64,000 bases of DNA from Brevibacillus laterosporus LMG 15441 (GCF_000219535.2 NZ_CP007806.1:2638501-2702500), one strand, 5' to 3'; positions 46,711-56,556 are shown, numbered from the stretch's first letter. Numbers and translations are program-made. The notes: generated by a model not told the origin, from the letters alone.

Positions 46711-47277
46711 CTACTCGTTAGGAGATGCGGCAATAAGAACAAACTTTTTAAGGTCCTTGTTCCATCCATAAACTTTTGTGGCTATCCATGCCCCCTTTAA
46801 TTCTTGCAGATAGACAGTATATCCGCCATCATCACTAAATAAAAACTCTGTGAGCAATTCTCGGTCATTTGCGGGTGGATTATTTTTAATCGAATCTAAT
46901 TTGGTAAATTTCCCCTTCTCATACTTATACGCTGTAAGATAAACTAATGAATAGTTTTTCGTATCCCTTTCTACAACAAGAATATCTTGCTGGGAGGGAT
47001 AGGGGGCCGTAAGGGATAAGAATGGGCTGACCGAGTCGATTATCGTGTTTCCTGTAAACGGAAATCTGACCTGTTTTCCATGATCGATTAAATAAAATCC
47101 ATCTGGGTTAGCTGATCCTCTCGGGCATTTTTTAAGAAAAAAATTGGATTTTTCTAGAGATGAGGAGTAACATTGATCATCATCTTTTGACCCCTTACTT
47201 GCGGCAAAACCTGTCGTACCACCAAAAATGAGTATTGCCATTCCTATACCTGCTAACATCCAACTCCATTTTTTCAT
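46711..47277 (-). CDS. small exported protein, unknown function
   Basis: A 188-residue secreted or membrane-anchored protein: residues 1-27 form a signal peptide ending in GFAAS. The mature part has two Cys (about 36 and 52) that may form a disulfide and a beta-rich pattern with many Tyr and Lys residues. I recognise no family. The frame opens at 47298, but GGAGGTTATATCAA before the ATG at 47277 sets the start. Confidence 0.82.
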   Translation of the reverse strand: MKKWSWMLAGIGMAILIFGGTTGFAASKGSKDDDQCYSSSLEKSNFFLKKCPRGSANPDGFYLIDHGKQVRFPFTGNTIIDSVSPFLSLTAPYPSQQDILVVERDTKNYSLVYLTAYKYEKGKFTKLDSIKNNPPANDRELLTEFLFSDDGGYTVYLQELKGAWIATKVYGWNKDLKKFVLIAASPNE

Positions 47278-47470
47278 TTGATATAACCTCCAGATCATTC
47301 TATCAACACCAGTCCTTTTTATCTATTTCGAAACGTCAATAATTTTTGAAACTACCATTTCATGAATACTTTCCTTTATTTCATGAGAGTTCCAATTCCA
47401 CTAATTCAAAACAACAGGATTTACACCTGCAATAGAGAACAGAATGATTTTTAAACGTTTCCTTTATTGA

Positions 47471-48709
47471 TTATATTCGATCTCTAAGACTGCCGTATAA
47501 CGGGCGATCATAACATACATAACAAAACAGAGGTAACACACAAATAGCAATCATCACGTACAGCATAAAGACTGGTGAAAAGCTTTCGTATAAAAGCCCC
47601 CCGATGAATGGACCAATCATCCGCCCGGCAGTCGCAGCACCACTCACAGCCCCTTGGAATAATCCCTCTTTACCGGTTATCGAAAGCTCTGCCGCAGCGG
47701 CTGGCACTGCTGGCCATAAAAGCATTTCTCCTAAAGTCACAATTATCATACCGCATACAAAATGACTATACGCCTGATCAAATGCTAAAACACCCATTCC
47801 ACAAACAAAGATAAACAATCCACCGATCATTTGAGAACGAAGATTAGATAAATAATGACGTGTGACGTAAGCGCACAACGGCTGGGCTAAAATGATCAAT
47901 GCTCCGTTAATCGTCCACAATAAACTATATTGAGATAATGAGTATCCTAATTTTGTCATGTAAGAGGATAGATTGGTTGACCATTGCACATAAGGAATCC
48001 AGGTTATCGCAAAGCCTAAACACAGAATTAATAAGGATAGACCTGAGGGTGTTTTCCAGATAGAGGTCTCATTCTTGGAAGCTTTATTAGTAGCTTTCTC
48101 AGTCTTTCTTTGCAGATTTCTAGCAGCAGTCTCTGCCGCAATCTTCTTTAAATCTAGGCCGAACCCAATAACAGCTAAAAAGATCAAATTAGTTGCACCA
48201 TTTACTAAAAAAACAAACATAAACGATACACTAGCAACCACTCCACCCAGTGCAGAGCCAACCGCTACACCTAAATTTTGCGACAAATATAACAAGTTAA
48301 ATGCGCGTCGTCCCCCCTCAGGCCAAATACTTCCGGCCATTGCATTGAGGACCGGGAACACCATGCTATTGCTAAAGCCAAGTACGCCCATCATACAAAC
48401 ATAAAATGGCCATACGCGAAAAAAAGCGAGTGAGGTAACACAGGCAGCCGAAATAAGCACCCCAGCAAAAATGGTTTTTATGCCGCCTATCTTGTCATGC
48501 AGAATGCCACCTGCCATACTCCCGATAATTCCCATGCCAGCATGGAGCATCAGGACGAGTCCAGCTACCGTTGCTGGTTTCCCCAATATTTGAGTGATAT
48601 AAATATTATTTAGCGGCCATATAAAAGACATCCCCGTTACATTAATAATGGCCCCAATCGCCAAAATCCACAAGGTTCGAGGATAGGTGGATAACATTTT
48701 GGATAACAC
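47471..48709 (-). CDS. major facilitator superfamily transporter
   Basis: A 412-residue permease with twelve predicted membrane helices and a basic cytoplasmic loop (about 195-225) between the two halves. The loop 2-3 motif reads GGILHDKIGGIKT, the MFS signature. Family-level resemblance is to drug-efflux (DHA1) transporters, but the substrate is not readable. The start is GTG after AGAGGGGAG. It is monocistronic between a secreted-protein gene and fni. Confidence 0.9.
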   Translation of the reverse strand: MLSKMLSTYPRTLWILAIGAIINVTGMSFIWPLNNIYITQILGKPATVAGLVLMLHAGMGIIGSMAGGILHDKIGGIKTIFAGVLISAACVTSLAFFRVWPFYVCMMGVLGFSNSMVFPVLNAMAGSIWPEGGRRAFNLLYLSQNLGVAVGSALGGVVASVSFMFVFLVNGATNLIFLAVIGFGLDLKKIAAETAARNLQRKTEKATNKASKNETSIWKTPSGLSLLILCLGFAITWIPYVQWSTNLSSYMTKLGYSLSQYSLLWTINGALIILAQPLCAYVTRHYLSNLRSQMIGGLFIFVCGMGVLAFDQAYSHFVCGMIIVTLGEMLLWPAVPAAAAELSITGKEGLFQGAVSGAATAGRMIGPFIGGLLYESFSPVFMLYVMIAICVLPLFCYVCYDRPLYGSLRDRI

Positions 48710-48808
48710 GGTCGTACTCCCCTCTCATGCTGTCACAATCTGCCGAAACAAGTTAATGAATACAACCAAATAAAATAACAGAAGACCTCGTCTTGGTCAA
48801 TTCATTTT

Positions 48809-49870
48809 TCAGCGTTTACTTCGATTTATTTTTGCTTCAGCCTTTGACAAGAGGCGATCTGTAGCTGACAGACCTTCAATTGTTGCTACACCTATTCCAA
48901 ACATCGCTGCACGGCACTCAAACTCTACTCGCTCCATAAGTGCTACAACCTCCTCAACTGATGTTGTAGCCGCTTCAAGTAACGCACGACCCAATCCAAC
49001 CAAATCTGCTCCCAAAGCAATCGCTTTCGCCGCTTCGACTCCGTTATAAATTCCTCCACTTCCGATTAAAGGGAAGAAAGGAAGCTCTTCTCGAATGGTT
49101 TGTAAAGAAATAGATGTTGGAATCCCCCAATCTCGAAATGCTTCTGCGGCCATTTGCTTCATGGGTTCATGAGATCGATGCTTTTCCACCTCAATCCAAG
49201 AGGTTCCACCTGCTCCTGCTACATCAATAAAGGAAACTCCAGCATCCACAAGCCGTCTAGCTGTTTGTGAATCGATCCCAAAGCCTACCTCTTTTACTCC
49301 GACGGGAATTTGACTTGCCTTACAAACCTGCTCAATTTTGGGCAAAAGATGCCTAAAATCCTGATCACCTTCAGGTTGAAAAATCTCCTGCATACTATTT
49401 ACGTGTAATACCAGTGCATCAGCTTCAACAAGCTCTACACAGCGAAGACATTCCTTTACGGTATAGCCATAATTTAATTGAACAGCCCCTAGATTTGCGA
49501 TGATTGGAATAGACGGGGCATATTCTCTGACTTTAAAAGTTCGAGCAAGCTCTTCGCTCTCTAATGCTGCACGTACGGAGCCAAGCCCCATAGCCCAGCC
49601 TCTAGCCTCTGCCGCAATCGCAAGCTTGGTATTTATTTGCTGAGCATTCTTCGTCCCACCTGTCATGGAGCTTACAAGGAAAGGGGTTCCCATATGTTTT
49701 CCTAAGAAAGTCGTATGTAACGAAACATCAGCAAAATGAATCTCTGGAAGGGCCGCATGTAAAAAATGATATTGCTCTAGACCTGTGGTCAGTCGATTAG
49801 ATACCTCTTTATGTAAACAAATCTCAATATGCTCTGATTTACGTTTTTCAATCTCTGACGGATGCGTCAC
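48809..49870 (-). CDS. fni: type 2 isopentenyl-diphosphate isomerase
   Basis: FMN-dependent isomerase that interconverts IPP and DMAPP for isoprenoid synthesis, about 353 residues. The TIM-barrel is recognised by RKSEHI at the start, SSMTGG and NLGAVQL, the His-Gln region [34 protein letters not shown] and IGSGGI...GADLVGLGR. The frame begins with TTG at 49876, but the AAGGTGA ribosome site fits the GTG at 49870 better. It stands alone. Confidence 0.96.
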   Translation of the reverse strand: MTHPSEIEKRKSEHIEICLHKEVSNRLTTGLEQYHFLHAALPEIHFADVSLHTTFLGKHMGTPFLVSSMTGGTKNAQQINTKLAIAAEARGWAMGLGSVRAALESEELARTFKVREYAPSIPIIANLGAVQLNYGYTVKECLRCVELVEADALVLHVNSMQEIFQPEGDQDFRHLLPKIEQVCKASQIPVGVKEVGFGIDSQTARRLVDAGVSFIDVAGAGGTSWIEVEKHRSHEPMKQMAAEAFRDWGIPTSISLQTIREELPFFPLIGSGGIYNGVEAAKAIALGADLVGLGRALLEAATTSVEEVVALMERVEFECRAAMFGIGVATIEGLSATDRLLSKAEAKINRSKR

Positions 49871-50113
49871 TAACAATCACCTTCCTGCATGTCATTCTAT
49901 GTCTAATCCTGCATTGCCATACTCCATTCTACTACTCTAATTCTATCTTGTAAAAAAATAAGCTTCCTGTCAGAAAAAACGTTTTGCCTTGTTGCCTAAC
50001 TTTTCAACGTAGTAAGACTTGTACTTCTTTCTTCATTTCTGAATAAAAAGACCTCTGGAAGGTTTAGGATAAACAGCATAGAGTTTCGAAATGAAGCTTG
50101 GAGGTGTTTTGCA

Positions 50114-50296
50114 ATGTACTATTCTCGCAAACAAGAAGAGCCGGTAGAAGATGTGGAAACCTCAATCTGGGCATGTACCAAAGATGATTGCATCTGCTGG
50201 ATGAGAGAAAATTTATCCTTTGACGAAATACCGGTTTGTCCGATCTGCAGCTCCTCTATGGTTAAGGATTCTAAAATGCTCCCCCCTATTGCTTAA
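50114..50296 (+). CDS. ydjO: YdjO-family small zinc-ribbon protein
   Basis: A 60-residue protein like the cold-inducible YdjO of B. subtilis. It has four metal-binding cysteines in two pairs (WACTKDDCICW and CPIC) and the typical family spacing. It starts after GGAGGTGTTTTGCA. The function of the family is unknown; RNA or DNA binding is a guess. Confidence 0.9.
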   Translation: MYYSRKQEEPVEDVETSIWACTKDDCICWMRENLSFDEIPVCPICSSSMVKDSKMLPPIA

Positions 50297-50308
50297 GCGT
50301 TGTTCATG

Positions 50309-50346
50309 GGAAGCGTGTCTCATCAAAGAGAGGCAGGCTTCCTTTT
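50309..50346 (+). terminator. terminator of the YdjO-family gene
   Basis: GGAAGC...GCTTCC outer stem with inner TCTC/GAGA pairing, followed by TTTTCTC. Confidence 0.65.
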
Positions 50347-50435
50347 CTCTATGATTTCATCCACAGGAAGCTTATGGTATAATTTTTCTTGATATGTATA
50401 GTATATCTTGAAGATATAGAACCACGGAGGATTGC

Positions 50436-50915
50436 ATGCTAACTTTTGAACAAAAAAAAGCGATTATTGAATCGTTCCCAGAACTAACAAAAAAAGAGGT
50501 CTCATTAGGACGCTTAAACTATCATTTTGAGGGAAGTCTACATGACAAAAAGATTGTGGTAAATCACCTTCACCCAAATGGAAATGGCTTTGTCTATGCG
50601 GGTCACCTGCCTAAAAAAAAGACTGGCCCAAAAGGTATGGTCAATATCCGCGATTATTCCGAGGAGCAGCTGCGTAGCTTGATCGCTGACTCCATCGCGT
50701 ATCTATCAACAGAACAGGAAGCAAACGACAACACCTTGGATTCAGTTGATCCTATTGAAGAGATTTGGGTAAACCAAAAAGGCGATACGCTACGATTGGT
50801 ACAGGAGGATGAATTGTTTAACATCTATACAGGTAACAATCTAGAGGATTCCTATAACTCCTATAAAGGTGCAGTAACGTACTTGCAAAGTGAAGACTTT
50901 ACACGCCAAGAATAG
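50436..50915 (+). CDS. conserved hypothetical protein
   Basis: A 159-residue soluble protein. The first half is basic with a PKKKTGPKGMVNIRDYSEEQLRSLI segment (about 69-93); the second half is acidic. No signal peptide, membrane segment or known motif is visible. A perfect ribosome site (GGAGGATTGC) supports the start. A strong terminator follows. Function unknown. Confidence 0.85.
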   Translation: MLTFEQKKAIIESFPELTKKEVSLGRLNYHFEGSLHDKKIVVNHLHPNGNGFVYAGHLPKKKTGPKGMVNIRDYSEEQLRSLIADSIAYLSTEQEANDNTLDSVDPIEEIWVNQKGDTLRLVQEDELFNIYTGNNLEDSYNSYKGAVTYLQSEDFTRQE

Positions 50916-50981
50916 GGTTGAAGACTCTTAATGAAGGACTTGTTCTTCCATTCAACGTCTTGATCAGATTCGATTTTTTTA

Positions 50982-51030
50982 AGAGCAAAAAAGCTTTCCT
51001 TGAAAGAAATCTGGAAAGCCTTTTTGCTCT
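50982..51030 (+). terminator. strong terminator
   Basis: GAGCAAAAAAGCTTTCC pairs almost perfectly with GGAAAGCCTTTTTGCTC around a 13-base loop; T-rich tail on the plus strand and A-rich start for the other direction. Confidence 0.8.
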
Positions 51031-51168
51031 TTACTCTTTACTGTCTTCGCATTTCGTTACATTCATAGCTACGGACATTAATTAACCTGTTTATTCGGCA
51101 AACGCCTCTTCAATTGCTTCTATTCGTAAGTACTACCTCAGCATTGGTATCAATGGTGGTGCGAATGA

Positions 51169-51684
51169 TCATGCTGATCTTGATTTCCCTGCTGTCCCTT
51201 TTCTTAAGGCTTGTAGCTCTTCTTTTGACAGGCTACCCACAAGGACACGCGTGGTAGGAAGTAAATCTACCCCATGTGCTTTGACATAGGCTTGTACGTA
51301 ATATACGCCGTCCTCTTGAAAGATTACGTTACTTTCATAGACACCATTCGAATCTTCTTGATGATCTACCTTTCCTTCTCTATGGTTATGGTCTGTTTTT
51401 TCTCCCTTTAATACCGCTTTATATTGCTTGCTCCCTTACTCTTGATTCGCCTTCCAGATTTTTAAATGTACATCTTCTGCATCCGATATGGACTGGTTAT
51501 TTTGTGTTAGCTTCACTTGTAGCAAGCTTACTTGCTCTGATTTCACATGTTCAGGAATGGCAACGTCTACATTGATGTTCGCTGGTTTTAGTGTGTTTTC
51601 CGCTTGGGTAATCGTTGTAGCAGAACATGCAGGTAATAAAAGGAAGCCACTACTAATGATGCAGATGGTAATCATATTGCGCAC
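51169..51684 (-). pseudogene. YtkA-like lipoprotein gene interrupted by an in-frame TAA
   Basis: The first 82 codons encode a lipoprotein signal (lipobox LPAC) and the start of a YtkA/FixH-like beta-sandwich (VKLTQNNQSISDAEDVHLKIWK). A TAA stops it at 51438-51436. The same frame then continues open for 88 codons with the rest of the domain (GVYESNVIFQEDGVYYVQAYVKAH, then a charged tail) to a TGA at 51171-51169. A single nonsense mutation in one codon explains it; no frame change is needed. Without it the protein would be about 171 residues. It is upstream-neighboured by a truncated PepSY gene, so the pair looks like a decayed redox or metal-handling locus. Confidence 0.75.
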
Positions 51685-51745
51685 GCTTAAACTCTCCTCT
51701 CTGCTTGCTGTCAGCTATTCGGAATGCAGATTCTTTGCTATTCCC

Positions 51746-52405
51746 TTAGCCTACTAGTGGCATGCAAAGTCCCATAATGACTATCAGGAAGAATATCATT
51801 TTTGTTACTTTTGCTTGTTTAGGCTTCGAGGGTGCCGCCCATTTCCCTTCAGGCTTACGTTTCCACCACATGATAAAGGAACTAACCACAATTCCGATCA
51901 ATCCTAGACAGCCCACTAAACCAATGAATTGATTTGCCACACCAAATAATCGCCCTTCATGTAATGCAATACCTAACGTAATTCCTTTGGCCAACAAGCC
52001 ATAGTCACTATAACGAACCTCGCTTAAAACCATTCCCGTATATTGATCAATATGCAGGGTTGCTTCCTGCCCTGGTATTGAATGTGCTGTTGTTAACGTG
52101 TATACACCCTTTTCACCTTGAGGCAATGAAATGGTGAATGGTTTTGTTATCTTCTGTTGCTCGGCCACCCACACAATATCCTCTAGTGACAACGGTATAT
52201 ATTGATTATGCAAGGATTGCGGTACTGGTAAATTTTCTGTAGCCCAAGGGACATCCTTTGCTACGTCCTTTGTTTTCACTGTAGATTCAGGCTTCTCCCC
52301 AAAGCTGAATGCATAGGAAGGATAACCAGTCTTCGTAGAGGTAGCAAGCTGATTGATCCTTTCCCCCATTACACCTGACCAAGGAAGTCCAGTAACAATG
52401 AGCAT
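51746..52405 (-). pseudogene. C-terminal part of a PepSY-associated membrane protein
   Basis: A 219-codon frame that matches only the second half of the roughly 450-residue PepSY-TM family. It begins inside a membrane segment (LIVTGLPWSGVMG), continues with a PepSY beta domain, a membrane helix pair with LHEGRLFG and WWKRKPEGKW, and a final helix. The two N-terminal helices and first PepSY domain are missing. A stop codon lies directly upstream in frame (TAA then I-L-M) and no ribosome site is present. Full-length relatives act in iron or heme-related membrane reduction, but this copy should be inactive. Confidence 0.75.
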
Positions 52406-52753
52406 AAGAATTTAATGAAATCCCACCATTCGATAGTATAGGGATTGCTTTCATATCCTATGTTGAACGGTGTCGACAAGGAATATTTGATATAAAATGT
52501 GAAAAAATGTTGAAAAAAACAGGGTTGCCATTGCTTGTTGTATTTCATCTTTTTATTACGTTTTTATTCCATCGCCCCTTGTATGATCGCTTTACCAGAA
52601 GCCAAAACAGTCTGGCCTCGAATCTATAAAGAAATATGTTTATTAAAAATGAACAAAAGTTCAAAAATTCATAAAATAGTTTACACAATTATTGTAAAAT
52701 GTTAGGTTAAATACTGGTAGCATATTACATAAATAGAAAGGTTGAGTTAGTCT
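52406..52753. other. intergenic, promoter of the RCC1-repeat gene
   Basis: About 350 bases where the lost 5' half of the PepSY gene would have been. It is AT-rich towards 52,750 and carries the start region of the propeller gene. No gene is supported. Confidence 0.5.
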
Positions 52754-53932
52754 ATGCAAAAAAAATTTAGCGCCCTCATACTTTCCTCGGTTTTATTTGC
52801 AAGTTTGTTTAGCCCTGTTGCATCTCATGCTCAAGATTCATTTAATTATGATCATTTACTTTCAGCAGACAATAATAGAACCTTTATGGTGAAAAAAGAT
52901 GGTTCTGTCATATACGGAACAGGAAGTGATGCTAATGGCGTATTAGGCAGCTCTTCTGTAAAAGGAAAAACTACGAGCCCCGTTCCTGTTGATGATCTAT
53001 CAGATGTTTTGATGGTTGATACTGGGACATCTCATACTGTCGCTCTACAAAAAGACGGGACTGTTTGGACTTGGGGATGGAGTGCTTATGGTGAACTAGG
53101 AAATGAAAAAGCAAAGTCTACTGAAAAGACTCCTCACCATGTGAAATGGCTTTCTGATGTAAAACAAGTACGTGCTGGAGAAAACTTTACATTAGCATTA
53201 AAAGAAGATGGGACTGTCTGGGCTTTCGGTAAAAACCGCTCTGGACAACTTGGGGATGGCACTACTGAGACCAGAGTAAAGCCTGTTCAGGTTTCAGGGT
53301 TAACGGATATCGTAGCTATTGATGCTGGTGAAGAATTTTCTTTAGCACTTTCAGAAGATGGCACTGTTTGGGCTTGGGGTAATAACAGCGTAGGTCAATT
53401 GGGAAATGGGACAAGAGAAAAAGCTTTACAACCCGTTCAGGTCTCTGAACTAACAGATGTAATAGCTATTTCTACTGGTGAAAAACAAGGTTACGCAGTT
53501 ACATCAAATGGAGATGTATATGGATGGGGTTACAATCAGGGTAAACTTGGGGATGGAACAAATAAAAGCAGAAATTCACCAGTATTAATCGACGGAATCT
53601 ATGATGTAATTGCGGTGGATTCAGGAAAACAACATACCTTAGCATTAAAAGAAGATGGGACTGTTTGGGCTTGGGGAACTAATACACATGGTCAGTTAGG
53701 ATATGGTACTCCTGTCAATTATTCAATGACACCGAATCAAGTATTTTTAGAGTCAACAGAACCACTCAACCAAATTGTTGCTATTGATGCAGGTGGATTT
53801 CACTCACATGCAATCAAAAAAGATGGGACAGTCTGGTCTTGGGGCTTTAATTCAAATGGTGAACTAGGTCTAGGTCATTCCAAAAAACAAATGTATCCTG
53901 CTAAAATAGAAACTATTAATCTCTTCGATTAA
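52754..53932 (+). CDS. secreted RCC1-repeat beta-propeller protein
   Basis: A 392-residue exported protein: signal peptide ending at SHAQ (residue 27), then about seven repeats of roughly 50 residues, each with the RCC1 core pattern (L-x-x-DGTVW-x-W/F-G-x-N-x-x-GQLG). They fold as a seven-bladed propeller. Bacterial homologues are extracellular and of unknown role; protein or carbohydrate binding is likely. The gene has a plain ribosome site (AAAGG) and a perfect terminator after it. The repeats are diverged at the DNA level, so they are not recent duplications. Confidence 0.93.
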   Translation: MQKKFSALILSSVLFASLFSPVASHAQDSFNYDHLLSADNNRTFMVKKDGSVIYGTGSDANGVLGSSSVKGKTTSPVPVDDLSDVLMVDTGTSHTVALQKDGTVWTWGWSAYGELGNEKAKSTEKTPHHVKWLSDVKQVRAGENFTLALKEDGTVWAFGKNRSGQLGDGTTETRVKPVQVSGLTDIVAIDAGEEFSLALSEDGTVWAWGNNSVGQLGNGTREKALQPVQVSELTDVIAISTGEKQGYAVTSNGDVYGWGYNQGKLGDGTNKSRNSPVLIDGIYDVIAVDSGKQHTLALKEDGTVWAWGTNTHGQLGYGTPVNYSMTPNQVFLESTEPLNQIVAIDAGGFHSHAIKKDGTVWSWGFNSNGELGLGHSKKQMYPAKIETINLFD

Positions 53933-53965
53933 TCCTCGTGTTATCCAAGACTATAGGTGAAATAT

Positions 53966-54003
53966 AAAACGAACCAGTTCTCATTAGCTAACTGGTTCGT
54001 TTT
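53966..54003. terminator. bidirectional terminator
   Basis: Perfect 14-bp stem AAAACGAACCAGTT/AACTGGTTCGTTTT with a 10-base loop between two convergent genes. Confidence 0.85.
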
Positions 54004-54015
54004 CTTCATCAAACG

Positions 54016-54555
54016 TTAAAAGCATCTAAGACTTACACTCGTATCCATTGGCGGAAATAGGCTTAATAGAGTATTATCCCCATGATCAAAGAAGTAAAAT
54101 GGCATCGGCGCCTCATCTCCCACCTTTTTCCAGATTTCATAATTGGGAAAACCATCGTGAAGGCCACTAATACACACTTTTCCGTCCTTTTTATAGGCTG
54201 TAATTTTAAACTCATAATCGATCGCTGGAGCATTACTACTAAGGGGATTACTGACTCCGCAACTTGCAGTGAATTTAACACTGTCTTTTTTCCAAGTAGG
54301 CTCGGACATTTTCAATTCACTATCACTTGCTCGTTTACAAACTGGGTCTTCATCAGGATTAATTCGACAAGTTTTACCTACACGTTTCGTATGCTTGACT
54401 GTTTTCTTTTTAAAATCAATTGCAAATTCCTGTAATGTTCTGTAATTACCTGAAAAATGAAATTTTCGATTATCGCCCTCATAAACATCTCCATAAGGAT
54501 CTTTTACATTCTCTTCAGGAATAAACGTTTTAATCTTTACTAGTATATCTGACAT
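54016..54555 (-). CDS. DUF3238-domain protein
   Basis: A 179-residue protein with the DUF3238 pattern: a start like VKIKTFIPEENV, then GDNRKFHF and YRTLQEF, and the DFDHGDNT-type C-terminal end (FFDHGDNTLLS). It contains five Cys residues; no signal peptide is seen. Role of the family unknown. It lies just downstream of the split-sigma pair on the same strand, so it is a candidate target of it. Confidence 0.82.
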   Translation of the reverse strand: MSDILVKIKTFIPEENVKDPYGDVYEGDNRKFHFSGNYRTLQEFAIDFKKKTVKHTKRVGKTCRINPDEDPVCKRASDSELKMSEPTWKKDSVKFTASCGVSNPLSSNAPAIDYEFKITAYKKDGKVCISGLHDGFPNYEIWKKVGDEAPMPFYFFDHGDNTLLSLFPPMDTSVSLRCF

Positions 54556-54681
54556 ATATATCCTTCTTTCTTTACTTTTTTCGAAACGAAAATGTAGAAT
54601 TCTCTCCCGTTTTCACGCTTGATTTTCGCTTCATAAAGTAAAGTGATGAAGGGCTTAATAAATACAACCTGCCTTTTCATT

Positions 54682-54918
54682 TTATTTTTGTAAAGGGTCA
54701 CCTTTTGAAAAAATATATTTATTTGCTAGTTTCTCAGAATCATAGTCTTTTATCACCTTTATTACTCGTAGTGCTATCTCCTGACGTACATCATCTCGAA
54801 AGGCTTTATCTGTACATCTCAGAGATTTTCTAATTTTCGGTTCAAACCTTTGGATAATTTCTTGCATAGCGTCTGCATCGTTATTTTTTGCTTTTCTTAC
54901 AAGAGCGAGCAGGCTCAT
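54682..54918 (-). CDS. rsoA: RsoA-like sigma region 2 co-factor
   Basis: A 78-residue protein resembling RsoA (YvrHa) of B. subtilis, which supplies sigma region 2 functions to the partial sigma factor SigO. The segment FRDDVRQEIALRVIKVIKDYD (about 40-60) matches sigma region 2.1-2.2, which contacts core polymerase. A Tyr-Phe-rich end would help promoter melting. The start follows AGGGGGGATTCC and overlaps the sigma gene by 38 bases in another frame, so the two are co-translated. Confidence 0.75.
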   Translation of the reverse strand: MSLLALVRKAKNNDADAMQEIIQRFEPKIRKSLRCTDKAFRDDVRQEIALRVIKVIKDYDSEKLANKYIFSKGDPLQK

Positions 54919-55429
54919 GGAATCCCCCCTGTGACAACTCTTTTTTTAATTTTTCTAATGCTTTTCTTTTCGTTTTAGAAACAGCCTGTTGAGTGATATC
55001 TAAGAGACGAGCTATCTCTTTTTCCTTCCATTCATGCAAATAATAATATGTAATAATTCCCCTTTCATTTTCTGTCAATTTCATAATGGAATGCAGTAAT
55101 TTCTCATCACTAATGGCCTCTTTCCAATCCTTGTCATGAAAATTAGTGATATTTTCTGCTACACCTTCACTCTCATACTTGAATGGCTGGATAACCTTGT
55201 CTAGCTTTTTTTTTCGAATAGAAAGTTCAATAGCCGTGTAGTGTATCGTTGAAGAAATATATTTGATAAGTAGAACCTCTTCATAGAAGTCATTAAATTG
55301 TTTTTTTAGTTTCTGGGATATCCCTCTATCTTCCGGATGAGCTATCACTTTCTGATAAAGGTTATAGTTGTCTTCTTGTTTGAGAAAAGCTTTGAATAAT
55401 TTTGTACCTGCTAGATCAATAGAATTCAC
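54881..55429 (-). CDS. sigO: SigO-like partial sigma factor
   Basis: A 182-residue protein resembling SigO (YvrI), a sigma factor that lacks region 2 and works with RsoA. The C terminus holds a region 4 helix-turn-helix (KEIARLLDITQQAVSKTKRKALEKL, about 138-162). The N-terminal 120 residues are helical and not a canonical region 2. The frame extends to 55459, but GGGGAGG eight bases before the GTG at 55429 marks the start. The adjacent rsoA-like ORF overlaps its end. In B. subtilis the pair activates oxdC and yvrJ under acid stress; here the targets are unknown. Confidence 0.78.
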   Translation of the reverse strand: MNSIDLAGTKLFKAFLKQEDNYNLYQKVIAHPEDRGISQKLKKQFNDFYEEVLLIKYISSTIHYTAIELSIRKKKLDKVIQPFKYESEGVAENITNFHDKDWKEAISDEKLLHSIMKLTENERGIITYYYLHEWKEKEIARLLDITQQAVSKTKRKALEKLKKELSQGGFHEPARSCKKSKK

Positions 55430-55749
55430 TAAAGATGCCTCCCCTTCAAGCAGGATCATACATTTTTACTTCCAAATAGCAACATCATCTGCCAGCTACG
55501 AGCTGATACACTCTTAGGAAAAATATTTATTTTGAGACTCCATTAAAGGCATCTGTATCTCGGAATTTAACCTGAACAATGGTGAAAAATGTAGGTTACC
55601 TTTCTTTCTACATGCCAGCTACAGCACGAGTTGAATCTTACCTATAAAATCATGTGATCCATCTACACACCCTCCCTTCTAAAATTTTTTACTCCTGATT
55701 ACATCAAAAAAAAGCCGTTTTCTCCTCAATAAATATGATCTTCTGCTTG

Positions 55750-55890
55750 TTATAGTTCGCCTTCGTTCAGGAAGGCGGTAATTGCATTATAGGCTACTAT
55801 CATTACAGCGATAGCGAGTGGAATGTAATTTGAAGAAACGATACCATTGTTTTTCAAACAGGCTGCTTACGCCATTCCTACTGCATCACT
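55750..55890 (-). pseudogene. possible remnant of a small holin-like membrane protein
   Basis: A minus-strand frame ending at a TAA (55752-55750) reads as a compact hydrophobic protein end (NNGIVSSNYIPLAIAV, then a tail ending NEGEL), with an in-frame TAA about 42 codons earlier and coding-like sequence before it. It resembles the ends of short phage-type holins but is too short to assign. Confidence 0.25.
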
Positions 55891-56315
55891 GAACCCAGTT
55901 TTTTATCTTCAATTACCTACTTTTTCTTTTCGTACTTAAATATCATTCACTAGGCGATATAAAATACACTCAATCTGTTGCTGAGTAGCTACATGACTTT
56001 CCACTTACATTATCTTTCGCTCTTTTTGTTCTATATGAGCTTCTCTTCACGTGCCGGATCTACTCAACCATTTGGATCTCTCAGTCTTTTCCCTCTTTTT
56101 TGATGAAAATAATGAAGGCCGTTTCTGAATTTATGAAAAATTGTGAGACACGTAGATTTTGGAAACCACCAATAAAGGTAACCTTGTCTTGCTTATTCGT
56201 TTTATTTCCCCTCCTTTTCGTTAGCCATATTCTTTTAAATCCAAGCCATAGCTCCTCATCAATAACAACTGATAACTTGAAGAAAATAGAGTGAACATTT
56301 TATTTGCTACATAAC

Positions 56316-56345
56316 AAAAAAAGTGACTCCACACCGCGAAGTCAC
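56316..56345 (-). terminator. terminator of the two-component operon
   Basis: GTGACT/AGTCAC stem (minus strand) followed by seven T residues, 18 bases past the small membrane-protein stop. Confidence 0.7.
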
Positions 56346-56362
56346 CCTTTCATTCCTTTCCC

Positions 56363-56554
56363 TTATTTGAAGCGAACAAACCGATATATGAGGTAAATGA
56401 TAATACCCATTATGGCCATCCAAATACACGCTGAGTTGGAAATACTGAATACACTCGAAAACGAGTCAGTTCGATAATAAGAAGCTGAAATAAATAAACA
56501 CATTAACCCCATTACCATAAAAAACAAAGCAATGAGCCAGTCCGATTTTTTCAT
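56363..56554 (-). CDS. small membrane protein at the end of the two-component operon
   Basis: A 63-residue protein with two membrane helices and a short basic tail. GGAGGAATAGAC precedes the ATG at 56554, three bases after the histidine-kinase stop, so it is third in the operon. It may modulate the kinase; family unknown. Confidence 0.75.
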   Translation of the reverse strand: MKKSDWLIALFFMVMGLMCLFISASYYRTDSFSSVFSISNSACIWMAIMGIIIYLIYRFVRFK

Positions 56555-56556
56555 GT

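Larger units (their letters stand above)
55430..56362. other. 930-base gap, possible small membrane-protein remnant
   Basis: No intact gene is supported. A 64-codon plus-strand frame at 56100-56294 has one hydrophobic segment but no ribosome site. A minus-strand remnant is listed separately, as is the terminator at 56316-56345. Confidence 0.45.

Noticed and set aside
56100-56294. 64-codon plus-strand frame with one hydrophobic segment
   Set aside because: No Shine-Dalgarno before the ATG and only a weak hydrophobic helix; more likely a chance frame.
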